Part shown: positions 30,226-38,261 of the stretch, piece after piece
How the letters are laid out: each line of letters starts with the position of its first letter
Position numbering within the stretch: position 1 is the stretch's first letter
Origin: Streptomyces sp. ISL-66
GTDB taxonomy: Bacteria; Actinomycetota; Actinomycetes; Streptomycetales; Streptomycetaceae
Assembly: GCF_018614135.1 (NCBI RefSeq)
Contig: NZ_JAGGOW010000092.1
Span: forward strand, 1 to 40,558
Direction of reading: 5' to 3'
DNA: 40,558 nt
Notes under the pieces: model-generated
What the model saw: only the letters and a program-made list of their open reading frames with translations
The model's database searches: none
Told to the model about the DNA's origin: nothing
Position numbers and translations under genes: made by a program

Positions 30226-33044
30226 GTGCGTGCCTCCTGTGCGGTGTCCCCCCGGTCGGTCTGCCCCTGCTCTTGCCGTCGGTCGTGCCCCGGGTCCTGC
30301 GCGAGCTCCGCCTCCACGACGCGCCGTCCGTCCTGGGCACCCCGGTAGAACCCGCCGAGCCGTCGGCGCAGCTCGTCGGCGTCCACGCGGCGCGGCGCGG
30401 CGGGTACGTCCTCTCCGCGCCCGGCGGCCACCGTGCGGGGGGTCCGCTTGGGGAGGCCCTTGTCGGTGACGGGCTCCTCGGCGGATTCCTCGGCGGGGGC
30501 CTGGACGGTGAACACCTGGTCGGGAGGCACCGGCACCGGATTCTGCGCCTGCGCCTGTGCCTGCGCCTGTGCCTGCGGCGGGACCCGGAACACCTGCTCG
30601 GTCGGCGGCAGCCGCCCGGCCCGGGGCTCGAACGCGGCCGGATCGGTCTCCGGGACCACCCGGGCCAGCAGCTCCTCGGCCGGAGCCGGCGCGGTTTCGT
30701 GCACCGGCTCGGGCTCGGCCGCGGGCTGGGGTGCGACCACCGGCTCGGATGCGACCACCGGCACGCGGGCGGGCTCCGGCACGGGCACCGGCTCCGGCTC
30801 CGGCTCCGGCACGAAGTCGGCCTCCGCCGGAGCAGCCGCGACGTCCGCGACGTCCGCGGTGGCCCGGCTACCGCCGCCCTCCCGCAAGCGCGACGGGAGC
30901 GTGTTCTCGTTCGCCTCCGCGACCGCCCCGGGCAGGTGCAGCGCGGGCGCGCCCGGCGTGCCCAGCGTGTGGACCGGCGAAGTCGGCGGGGTGGCGGGCA
31001 GCAGCGCCGCCGGTACGACGACCAGGGCCTCCGTGCCTCCGTGCTGCGGGGCCCGCAGCTCCGCCGTCACCGCGTGCCTGGCCGCGAGCCGCCCGGCCAC
31101 GTACAGCCCGAGGCCCAGGCCGTGTTCCGACTCAGGCTCCTCGTCGTACGCCTCCGGCGCGGCCAGCCGGGCGTTCAGCGCCTCCAGCCGGTCGCCGGTG
31201 ACCCCGATGCCCTCATCGACGACGGACAGCACCACGTCGCCGGAGTCCAGCAGCCAGCCGGACACCTTCACCTTGGCGTCCGGCGGCGAGAAGGTCGTCG
31301 CGTTCTCCAGCAGCTCCGCGAGCACGTGCGAGATGTCGTCGGCGGCGTGCCCCGCGACCTGCGTGTACGAGGGCAGCGCCCCGAGGTCGACGCGCTCGTA
31401 GCGCTCGATCTCGCTGACCGCCGCCCGCATGACGTCGACCAGCGGCACCGGCAGGCCTTGTCCGTGACCGTGTTCCTGGCCGGCGAGGACGAGCAGGTTC
31501 TCGTTGTGCCGGCGCATCACGGTCGCCAGGTGGTCGAGCTTGAAGAGGGTGGCGAGGCGGTCCGGGTCCGGCTCCTGCGACTCCAGCTCCTCGATGACGG
31601 CGAGTTGGCGCTCGACGAGCCCGAGGGTCCGCAGCGACAGCGACACGGACGTGGCCGACATGATGCGGCGGTGCTCCTCCAGCCTCGCCCGCAGCCGCGC
31701 GAGTTCGTGTTCCAGGCTCTCGCGCCCCGCCGCCAGCGCTTCGTTGCGGCCGATGAGGCGGCGCCGGTCGGCGTCGAGCCCGGCGATCCGGGTGTGCAGC
31801 GAGACCGTCTGGTCCCGTACGGCATTGAGGTTCCGTACGACCTCGGCGAACTCGTCGTTGCGGCCGGTGAACCGGACCGGTTCCACCGAGCCCTCGGGCG
31901 TCGCCAGCCGCGCGGCGCCGCGCCGCAGGACCGACAGCGGCCGGGTCAGCGAGCGGGCGACGGCGGTGGCGGCGCCGACGGTGACCAGGAACAGCACGCC
32001 GAGGAAGGCGAGCAGGCGCTCCAGCGCGGTCACGTCGTCGTCCCGCAGCGTGGCGAGGGCGGTGGCGCGCTGCGCGGCGAGCGTGGCCTCGACCGAGCGC
32101 ATCCGGTCCACGCGGGCGGTGAGGGACGATCCGACCGTGCCGGCGTCGAGCTTGCGGTCGGCGGTGGAGAGGGTCGGCCGGTCGGTGAGCCGCTTGAGGT
32201 AGTCGTCGGCCGTCTTGACCTCGGGTCCGGTGACGGTCGCGGCGAGGGTCTGGCGCACATCGGGACGCGCGGCCCGCGCGAAGTCGTCGAGGGCGCCCTG
32301 CTCCCGTACCCGCGCCCGCTGGGCGGCGGTGGTCAGCTCGTCCACGACGGCGGAGCCCGGGGCCTGTTCCCCGCGGGGGACGCTCAGCGCGGCCAGCAGC
32401 AGTCCGCGGGTGGCGGAGGCCTGCTCCACGGCCTGGTCGAGGGGGGCCAGCGGCCGGGCCGTGACGAGGGCGTCCTCGGCGCGCGGCGGGGTCAGTTCGG
32501 CGAGCCGGCCACCGGGGGCGAGGAGTTCGGCGATGACCCCGGAGTAGGACTGGTGGGCGGCGAGGGCGCTGACCTTGCCCTCCACGGCCTCGGTGCGCAC
32601 GGCGCGGATCCGGCCCAGTGCGCGGGCGAGCTCCTCGTCGGCGTCGGCCTGGACCTCGGCGAGCTGACGGTCGGTGCCGGCGGTGCGCTCCCGGACGGTG
32701 GACTGGGCGCCGCCGGGGCGGCCCTTGGCCACGTACTCGGTGACGGCGTCGCGCTCGTCGCCGAGGAGGTGGGCGAGGGTGAGCGTCTGCCGGGTCTGAT
32801 CGGCGAGGTCGACCAGCTGCTGGGAGTCCTTCAGGTCCGCCGAGGCGGAGAGCACGGCGGGCGCCCCGGCGACGAGGACGGCGAGTGCGGCCACGGCGAC
32901 TCCGACGACCAGCCTGCTGCGCACCCGGACGCGGCGCCCCGCGGGGAGCCCGTCGGCGGCAGGGGCTGGACGGTGGGGTGCGGTGCCGTCGGGCGCGGTG
33001 CCGTTCGCGACGGTGCCGTTCTTCCGAGGCCGCTTCTTCTGCAC
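30222..33044 (-). CDS. cvnA: Conservon sensor histidine kinase-like (CvnA family)
   Basis: 940 residues from GTG 33044 (VQKKRPRKNG); a TTG at 33056 is an alternative. Order: cytoplasmic basic N-terminus; TM near 43-66; extracellular nitrate/nitrite-sensing-type helical domain (about 70-340); TM near 345-365 (LLAFLGVLFLVTVGAATAVA); HAMP; coiled linker; a dimerisation segment with LDHLATVMRRHNENLLVLAG; an HATPase domain (about 575-690; HVLAELLENATTFSPPDAKV, VVDEGIGV, HGLGLGLYVAGRLAARH). The last 250 residues are a Pro/Glu/Val-rich tail. CvnA kinases have no linked response regulator and signal through the roadblock, DUF742 and GTPase proteins. All four conservon genes are coupled by short overlaps. 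The 22-bp palindrome at 33145 lies upstream. Confidence 0.93.
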   Translation of the reverse strand: MQKKRPRKNGTVANGTAPDGTAPHRPAPAADGLPAGRRVRVRSRLVVGVAVAALAVLVAGAPAVLSASADLKDSQQLVDLADQTRQTLTLAHLLGDERDAVTEYVAKGRPGGAQSTVRERTAGTDRQLAEVQADADEELARALGRIRAVRTEAVEGKVSALAAHQSYSGVIAELLAPGGRLAELTPPRAEDALVTARPLAPLDQAVEQASATRGLLLAALSVPRGEQAPGSAVVDELTTAAQRARVREQGALDDFARAARPDVRQTLAATVTGPEVKTADDYLKRLTDRPTLSTADRKLDAGTVGSSLTARVDRMRSVEATLAAQRATALATLRDDDVTALERLLAFLGVLFLVTVGAATAVARSLTRPLSVLRRGAARLATPEGSVEPVRFTGRNDEFAEVVRNLNAVRDQTVSLHTRIAGLDADRRRLIGRNEALAAGRESLEHELARLRARLEEHRRIMSATSVSLSLRTLGLVERQLAVIEELESQEPDPDRLATLFKLDHLATVMRRHNENLLVLAGQEHGHGQGLPVPLVDVMRAAVSEIERYERVDLGALPSYTQVAGHAADDISHVLAELLENATTFSPPDAKVKVSGWLLDSGDVVLSVVDEGIGVTGDRLEALNARLAAPEAYDEEPESEHGLGLGLYVAGRLAARHAVTAELRAPQHGGTEALVVVPAALLPATPPTSPVHTLGTPGAPALHLPGAVAEANENTLPSRLREGGGSRATADVADVAAAPAEADFVPEPEPEPVPVPEPARVPVVASEPVVAPQPAAEPEPVHETAPAPAEELLARVVPETDPAAFEPRAGRLPPTEQVFRVPPQAQAQAQAQAQNPVPVPPDQVFTVQAPAEESAEEPVTDKGLPKRTPRTVAAGRGEDVPAAPRRVDADELRRRLGGFYRGAQDGRRVVEAELAQDPGHDRRQEQGQTDRGDTAQEART

Positions 33045-33144
33045 CGGTGCTCGCAATCCTGTACGTGTGCTGCTCGTGCTCGTCTACTCGCGTGGCCGAG
33101 GTAACGGCCGGTCAACAAGTAAACGCCTCCCGCCCCCGCCGTCC

Positions 33145-33166
33145 CGCCGCGTCGTACGACGCGGCG
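33145..33166. promoter_or_regulatory. 22-bp perfect palindrome upstream of the conservon
   Basis: CGCCGCGTCGT and its exact reverse complement meet at 33155/33156, about 100 bases upstream of the sensor-kinase start in the divergent gap to the PP2C-like gene. It may be an operator or a hairpin. A second dyad, GAGTTGGC-G-GCCAACTC, lies at 33245-33261. The rest of 33045-33458 (414 bases) has no supportable gene. Confidence 0.5.
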
Positions 33167-33458
33167 CTTCAGACCTTCGCAGTGCGCCGGGAAGAGAGCC
33201 GCACATCATCCACCCGGCCACACGAAGGAGTGAACAGCACGGAGGAGTTGGCGGCCAACTCGGCGAACCGGCGTCAGAGCCAGCCCCTGGACAGGCGGTT
33301 GAAAGATCGATGCGGCTTTTGGCAGGATGCCCGCCCACAGACCGGCGGTCACCCCACTGGCCACGGGAATTCCCTCGCGCCCCACGCGCCCCGCTTTGGT
33401 CCGTACTTTCCCCGGGCCGCCCCGCCCCTAGGGCGCTCCGCGCGGGCAGAATGTCCGC

Positions 33459-34232
33459 ATGCGCATCGATCTCTCCTCCGCCCCCGGCAACCGGGAACGC
33501 CCCAACGAGGACTGGGTGTCGGCCGCCATACCCGCGTCGGGCGGCGGGGTCCTGGTCGCCCTCGACGGGGTCACACCGCCGCCCGGTGACGTCGGCTGCG
33601 TGCACGGAGTCCCCTGGTTCGCGTCCCGGCTCGGCGGCCGATTGACCGAACTGTCCGGATCGCGCCGGGACATGCCGCTGCGGAGCGTCCTCGCGGAGGC
33701 CATCGGCATCACCGCGGACGACCACCGGGACACCTGTGACCTTTCTCACGCGCGGACGCCACAGGCCACGGTGGTCCTGGTCCGCTGGGACGAGTCCCAC
33801 GTCGAACACCTGGTGCTCTGCGACTCCGTACTCCTCCTCCAGGCGCCCGGGGGCGAGGTGCGCGCCGTCCTCGACGACCGCCTGGACCGGATCCCGCGCG
33901 AGCGGCTGCGCACGGAAGCCTCGGCGGACGAGCTGCGCAACGCGGAGGGCGGCTTCTTCACGGCCGCCGCGGACCCGGCGGTGGCGGCCCGCGCGGTGAC
34001 CGGGCGCACGCCGCGGGCCGAGGTCCGGGCGCTGGCGGCGCTCACGGACGGGGCGAGCCGGTGGACGGACACCTTCGGCGAGGGCGACTGGGCCGAGTGC
34101 CTGGCGGTGCTGCGCAAGGAGGGGGCGCAGTCGCTGATCGAGCGGGTGCGCGCCCTGGAGACGGACCCGGACCGCCCGCACGGGCGCGGCAAGCGGCACG
34201 ACGACGCGCCGGCGGTGTACGCGGAGCTGTAG
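33459..34232 (+). CDS. PP2C-like phosphatase domain protein
   Basis: 257 residues from ATG 33459. It has the shortened PP2C pattern: NEDWVSAAIP (E17, D18), LVALDGVTPP (D36-G37), TPQATVVLVRWDESHVEHLV, LCDSVLLLQAPGGEVRAVLD, and RALAALTDGASRWTD (late D-G). These acidic residues would bind the two metal ions of a Ser/Thr phosphatase. The domain is compact and lacks a TM or sensor part. The target is unknown. It is divergent from the conservon and convergent with the MarR gene. Confidence 0.65.
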   Translation: MRIDLSSAPGNRERPNEDWVSAAIPASGGGVLVALDGVTPPPGDVGCVHGVPWFASRLGGRLTELSGSRRDMPLRSVLAEAIGITADDHRDTCDLSHARTPQATVVLVRWDESHVEHLVLCDSVLLLQAPGGEVRAVLDDRLDRIPRERLRTEASADELRNAEGGFFTAAADPAVAARAVTGRTPRAEVRALAALTDGASRWTDTFGEGDWAECLAVLRKEGAQSLIERVRALETDPDRPHGRGKRHDDAPAVYAEL

Positions 34233-34261
34233 ACCGGGGCCGACCGGGCGGACCGGGCCGA

Positions 34262-34308
34262 CCCGGCTCCTACGCCCACGCCTACTCGTACTCCTAACTC
34301 CTACTCCG
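34262..34308. repeat. CCTAC-rich microsatellite at convergent gene ends
   Basis: Degenerate runs of CTCCTAC and CCTACTC fill the gap between the PP2C and MarR genes and reach the MarR stop codon at 34301-34303. It is non-coding, apart from that stop and the next codons. Confidence 0.55.
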
Positions 34309-34741
34309 CGCTCGCGTTCAACTGGTTGAGCAGCCGGGCCAGTTCCGCGACTTCCCCGCGGTCCCAGTCCGCGAGCTTTCGCATGTACTGCTCGCGCCGG
34401 GCGCCGCGGACCCGCAGGAAGCGCACCCGGCCCTCCTCGGTGAGCCCGACCAGGAAGGCCCGGCCGTCGGCCGGGTCCGGCTCCCGGGCCACCAGGCCCA
34501 GCACCTCCAGGGCCCGCAGCTGCCGGCTCATCGTGGCCTTGCCGACGCCGAAGTACGCGGCGAGCTCGGTCGCCCGCTGCCGGCCGGCGGCCTCCAGGCG
34601 CACGAGGAGCCCGTACGCGGCCGGTTCCAGCTCCGGGTGCAGGGCGCGCGCCATTTCCCCGGACGAGGCGCGGGCGCGCCGGAGGAAGACCGACAGCTCC
34701 CGCTCCAGGGCAAGGAACTCCTGGTCTTCGCTCCCGTGCAC
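34301..34741 (-). CDS. MarR family regulator
   Basis: 146 residues from GTG 34741, with GGAGCGG upstream. The winged helix-turn-helix reads RATELAAYFGVGKATMSRQL, then RALEVLGLVAREPDPADGRA, then FLVGLTEEGRVRF. The D-G-R-A wing is the MarR hallmark. Flanking helices provide dimerisation. It is 151 bases downstream of lon on the same strand, probably with its own promoter. The ligand and target are unknown. Confidence 0.9.
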   Translation of the reverse strand: MHGSEDQEFLALERELSVFLRRARASSGEMARALHPELEPAAYGLLVRLEAAGRQRATELAAYFGVGKATMSRQLRALEVLGLVAREPDPADGRAFLVGLTEEGRVRFLRVRGARREQYMRKLADWDRGEVAELARLLNQLNASAE

Positions 34742-34892
34742 GTCCCGCTCCTTCGGTGGTGTGGTGGAGCACCAGTATTTCGCAGCGGGTACGCCGGGGG
34801 CCCGGGGCCCCGCCGGAGCGGGATCCCGGGCCCTTGCGGCGGGAGCCCCCGCCCCCGGCGCCCTCGGATCATGCGTTCTGCTCCCCGGGGGA

Positions 34893-37289
34893 TCAGGCGA
34901 CGGCGGTCACCGCCACCGTGTCGGCGGCGAGGGCCAGCTCCAGGACCTGGCGCACGTCCGTCACCGGGTGTACCTCCAGCCCCTCCAGCACCTCGGCCGG
35001 AACGTCGTCCAGGTCGGCCTCGTTCCGCTTCGGGATGATGACGGTGGTCAGCCCGGCCCGGTGCGCGGCCAGCAGCTTCTGCTTGACCCCGCCGATGGGC
35101 AGGACGCGCCCGGTCAGCGAGACCTCACCGGTCATCGCCACGTCCGTGCGGACCTGTCGTCCGGACAGCAGCGAGGCCAGCGCCGTGGTCATCGTGATGC
35201 CCGCGCTCGGGCCGTCCTTGGGCACCGCGCCCGCCGGGAAGTGGATGTGCACGCCCCGGTCCTTCAGGTCCGCGACCGGGAGCTCCAGCTCCGCGCCGTG
35301 CGAGCGCAGGAAGCTGAGGGCGATCTGCGCCGACTCCTTCATCACGTCGCCGAGCTGCCCGGTCAGCGTGAGCCCGGCGGCCCCCGTCTCCGGATCGGCC
35401 AGCGAGGCCTCGACGAACAGGACGTCGCCGCCCGCCCCGGTCACGGCGAGGCCGGTGGCCACGCCGGGCACGGCGGTGCGCCGCTCGGCCGGGTCCTGCG
35501 CGGACTCCGGTACGTGGTGCGGCCGTCCGATGAGTGCCCGCAGGTCGCCGGCGCCGATCCGGTACGGCAACTCCCGCTCTCCCAGCTCGTGCTGGGCGGC
35601 CACCTTGCGCAGCAGCCGGGCGATGGAGCGCTCCAGGGTGCGCACGCCCGCCTCGCGTGTGTACTCCCCGGCCAGCTTGCGCAGCGCGTCTTCCTCCAGG
35701 ACCACTTCATCGGCGCCGAGGCCGGCCCGCTCCAGCTGACGGGGCAGCAGGTGGTCGCGGGCGATGACGACCTTCTCGTCCTCGGTGTAGCCGTCGAGGC
35801 GCACCAGTTCCATGCGGTCGGCGAGCGCCTCGGGGATGGCTTCCAGCACGTTGGCCGTCGCGAGGAACACCACGTCGCTCAGGTCCAGTTCCACCTCCAG
35901 GTAGTGGTCCCGGAAGGTGTGGTTCTGGGCGGGGTCGAGCACCTCCAGCAGCGCCGCCGCCGGGTCGCCGCGGAAATCGGATCCGACCTTGTCGATCTCG
36001 TCGAGCAGCACGACCGGATTCATGGACCCGGCCTCCTTGATGGCCCGTACGATCCGGCCGGGCAGAGCGCCCACGTACGTACGCCGGTGTCCGCGGACCT
36101 CGGCCTCGTCCCGCACGCCGCCGAGGGCCACGCGGACGAACTTGCGGCCCATGGCGTGGGCCACGCTCTCGCCCAGCGAGGTCTTGCCGACTCCCGGCGG
36201 TCCGACGAGGGCCAGCACGGCCCCGCCGCGGCGGCCGCCGACGACGCCCATGCCGCGCTCGGAGCGCCGCTTGCGCACGGCGAGGTACTCGGTGATCCGG
36301 TCCTTCACGTCGCTCAGCCCGGCGTGCTCCGCGTCCAGGACCGCACGGGCTCCGCGGATGTCGTACTCGTCCTCGGTCCGCTCGTTCCAAGGCAGTTCGA
36401 GCACGGTGTCCAGCCAGGTCCGGATCCAGGACCCCTCGGGCGACTGGTCGCTGGAGCGCTCCAGCTTCTCGACCTCCTTGAGCGCGGCCTCCCGGACCTT
36501 CTCGGGAAGGTCGGCGGCCTCGACCCGGCTGCGGTAGTCGTCGGACTCCTGGCCCTCCTTCTCCCCGCTGAGCTCGCGCAGTTCCTTGCGCACGGCCTCC
36601 AGCTGCCGCTTGAGCAGGAACTCGCGCTGCTGCTTCTCGACTCCGTCCTGCACGTCCTTGGCGATGGACTCGGCGACGTCCTGCTCGGCGAGGTGGTCGC
36701 CGAGGGCCTTGACCGCGAGCCGGAGCCGGGCGACGGGGTCGGCGGTTTCCAGCAGCTCCACCTTCTGGGAGACGCTCAGGAACGGGGAGTAGCCGGAGTT
36801 GTCCGCGAGGGCGCCGACGCCCTCGATCTGCTGCACCCGGTCCACGACCTGCCAGGCCCCGCGCTTCTTGAGCCAGCTGGTGGCGAGCGCCTTGTACTCC
36901 GTGACGAGCTCGGTGACGGCCCCGGGCAGCGGGTCCGGGACGCTCTCGTCCACGGTCTCGCCCTCGACCCAGAGCGCCGCCCCGGGCCCGCTGGTCCCGG
37001 CCCCGATGCGGACGCGCCCGCGTCCCCGGATCAGCGCCCCGGGGTCCCCGTCGGACAGTCGCCCCACCTGCTCGACGGTCCCCAGCACCCCGGTGCCCGT
37101 GTACGTACCGTCGACGCGCGGCACGAGCAGCACCTGCGGCTTCCCGGTCCCCGCGGCGGCCTGAGCGGCCTCGACGGCCCCTCGCACTTCCGCGTCGGAC
37201 AGGTCCAGCGGTACCACCATTCCAGGCAGCACGACCTCGTCATCGAGCGGCAGCACGGGCAGGGTGAGCGTTACGGACGTCGAAGCCAT
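34893..37289 (-). CDS. lon: ATP-dependent protease Lon
   Basis: 798 residues from ATG 37289, with GGAGGGAAG upstream; normal length for the family. The N-terminal substrate domain (about 1-210) begins LTLPVLPLDDEVVLPGMVVP. A coiled linker follows, then the AAA+ domain (Walker A GPPGVGKT near 363-370, Walker B PVVLLDEID near 425-433) and the P domain with S695 (KDGPSAG) and K738 (GGVKQKLL) as the catalytic dyad. It degrades damaged and regulatory proteins in the cytoplasm. A HAIR-like element lies 22 bases upstream of the start, which fits the known HspR repression of lon in Streptomyces. It is transcribed alone. Confidence 0.97.
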   Translation of the reverse strand: MASTSVTLTLPVLPLDDEVVLPGMVVPLDLSDAEVRGAVEAAQAAAGTGKPQVLLVPRVDGTYTGTGVLGTVEQVGRLSDGDPGALIRGRGRVRIGAGTSGPGAALWVEGETVDESVPDPLPGAVTELVTEYKALATSWLKKRGAWQVVDRVQQIEGVGALADNSGYSPFLSVSQKVELLETADPVARLRLAVKALGDHLAEQDVAESIAKDVQDGVEKQQREFLLKRQLEAVRKELRELSGEKEGQESDDYRSRVEAADLPEKVREAALKEVEKLERSSDQSPEGSWIRTWLDTVLELPWNERTEDEYDIRGARAVLDAEHAGLSDVKDRITEYLAVRKRRSERGMGVVGGRRGGAVLALVGPPGVGKTSLGESVAHAMGRKFVRVALGGVRDEAEVRGHRRTYVGALPGRIVRAIKEAGSMNPVVLLDEIDKVGSDFRGDPAAALLEVLDPAQNHTFRDHYLEVELDLSDVVFLATANVLEAIPEALADRMELVRLDGYTEDEKVVIARDHLLPRQLERAGLGADEVVLEEDALRKLAGEYTREAGVRTLERSIARLLRKVAAQHELGERELPYRIGAGDLRALIGRPHHVPESAQDPAERRTAVPGVATGLAVTGAGGDVLFVEASLADPETGAAGLTLTGQLGDVMKESAQIALSFLRSHGAELELPVADLKDRGVHIHFPAGAVPKDGPSAGITMTTALASLLSGRQVRTDVAMTGEVSLTGRVLPIGGVKQKLLAAHRAGLTTVIIPKRNEADLDDVPAEVLEGLEVHPVTDVRQVLELALAADTVAVTAVA

Positions 37290-37310
37290 GATCTTCCCTC
37301 CGGCAGTGAA

Positions 37311-37331
37311 GTTGAGCTATGCCGACTCAAT
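37311..37331 (-). promoter_or_regulatory. HAIR-like HspR operator of lon
   Basis: GTTGAGC, seven bases, ACTCAAT. The HAIR consensus is CTTGAGT-N7-ACTCAAG. Five of seven left and six of seven right positions match, with the exact 7-base spacing. It lies 22 bases upstream of the lon start codon, between it and any promoter further up. HspR, the heat-shock repressor, is known to repress lon as well as dnaK and clpB in Streptomyces. Confidence 0.8.
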
Positions 37332-37429
37332 GCACGTGCGCCTCCCAATGTTCCCCAACGCCCGTTCGCCCGGGGCGAACAGGGACTGACGGCGACTCAC
37401 GATCCAGGCGAGCGCTGGCCGGAAGAGGA

Positions 37430-37999
37430 GGAAATCCCAGGTCGGCAGGTCCGCGCTCGGCCCGATCGGTCCGGAGCCGCGCGGCGGAGATCCGGATGTC
37501 GCCGGAGGTGGTCTTCGCCGAGAGGCGCGCGGCGGAGGAGGGATCCGGCGCGGGGAGGGGGATCTCGCGCTTGCGGGAGGCGGTGGACGCCTCGATCCCG
37601 TACGGGGCCGAGTGGGCACATTGAGCCGGGCGTCCCCCAGGTGGTCTCCACCTCGACCGAGGCCGGGGCCTTCGTGACGGCGAGACGGAGCTCGCCGGAG
37701 CCGGAGCGGGCCTGGGCGGTGACCCGGTAGCGGGCGGTGCGGTGGGCGGTGGCACCCGGTCCGGGGCCGGGGGTGACCGCGATGGAGCGGCTCCGGGCGT
37801 ACGACACCTCGACCCGAGTGACGGCTTCGGTGACGGCGCTCGCTGCCTTCTCCCGGCCGCCGCCGGTGCCGACGGCGCGCCCAGCGAGCACCCGGACAGC
37901 AGCAGGCGGCGGCGAGGGCCGCGACGCGGCGGCCGCGGCCGTACGGGCGGCAGCAGTGGCGGCGGCCGTGGCGGCGCGCGGAGTCCTCTTCGCCGTCAC
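37430..37999 (-). pseudogene. DUF4097-like gene broken by two frameshifts
   Basis: From about GTG 37999 (VTAKRTPR) the first frame reads VTRVEVSYARSRSIAVTPGP, then ARYRVTAQARSGSGELRLAV, then TKAPASVEVETTWG. This is the beta-strand texture of DUF4097-type (adhesin-like beta repeat) proteins. Near 37634-37638 (a C5 run) the sense moves to another frame, giving DARLNVP. Near 37605 it moves again, giving APYGIEASTASRKREIPL, then SSAARLSAKTTSGDIRISAA, a DUF4097-like C-terminus. One extra base at each point would join all three. No single frame covers it. Either real mutations or two sequencing errors in homopolymers explain it. The end point is approximate. Confidence 0.42.
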
Positions 38000-38261
38000 G
38001 CGTTCGATCGTCCGTCCGGTCCCGCGCGGCGCCCGGCAGGGGGCGCGTGCCCGACTCCTGGTGGGGGGGTAGTGGTGTGACCGGAAGGGTTCACCGGGTC
38101 GCGACGCCCGGTACGGCACCTCGCGGCGTTGTCGGACCACGCAACTACGTCCAGGACGAGCCGCGCTCCTCCGCCTTGCGATGCACCTCACGGGACGCCG
38201 GGACCCGCCAAACCTTCCCCCCGTCACAGCACTGGCCCCCCCGGAACCGGTCGGCTCGCCG

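Noticed and set aside
30036..33104. Rightward frame of about 1,000 codons over the sensor gene
   Set aside because: Antisense shadow of the conservon sensor kinase.
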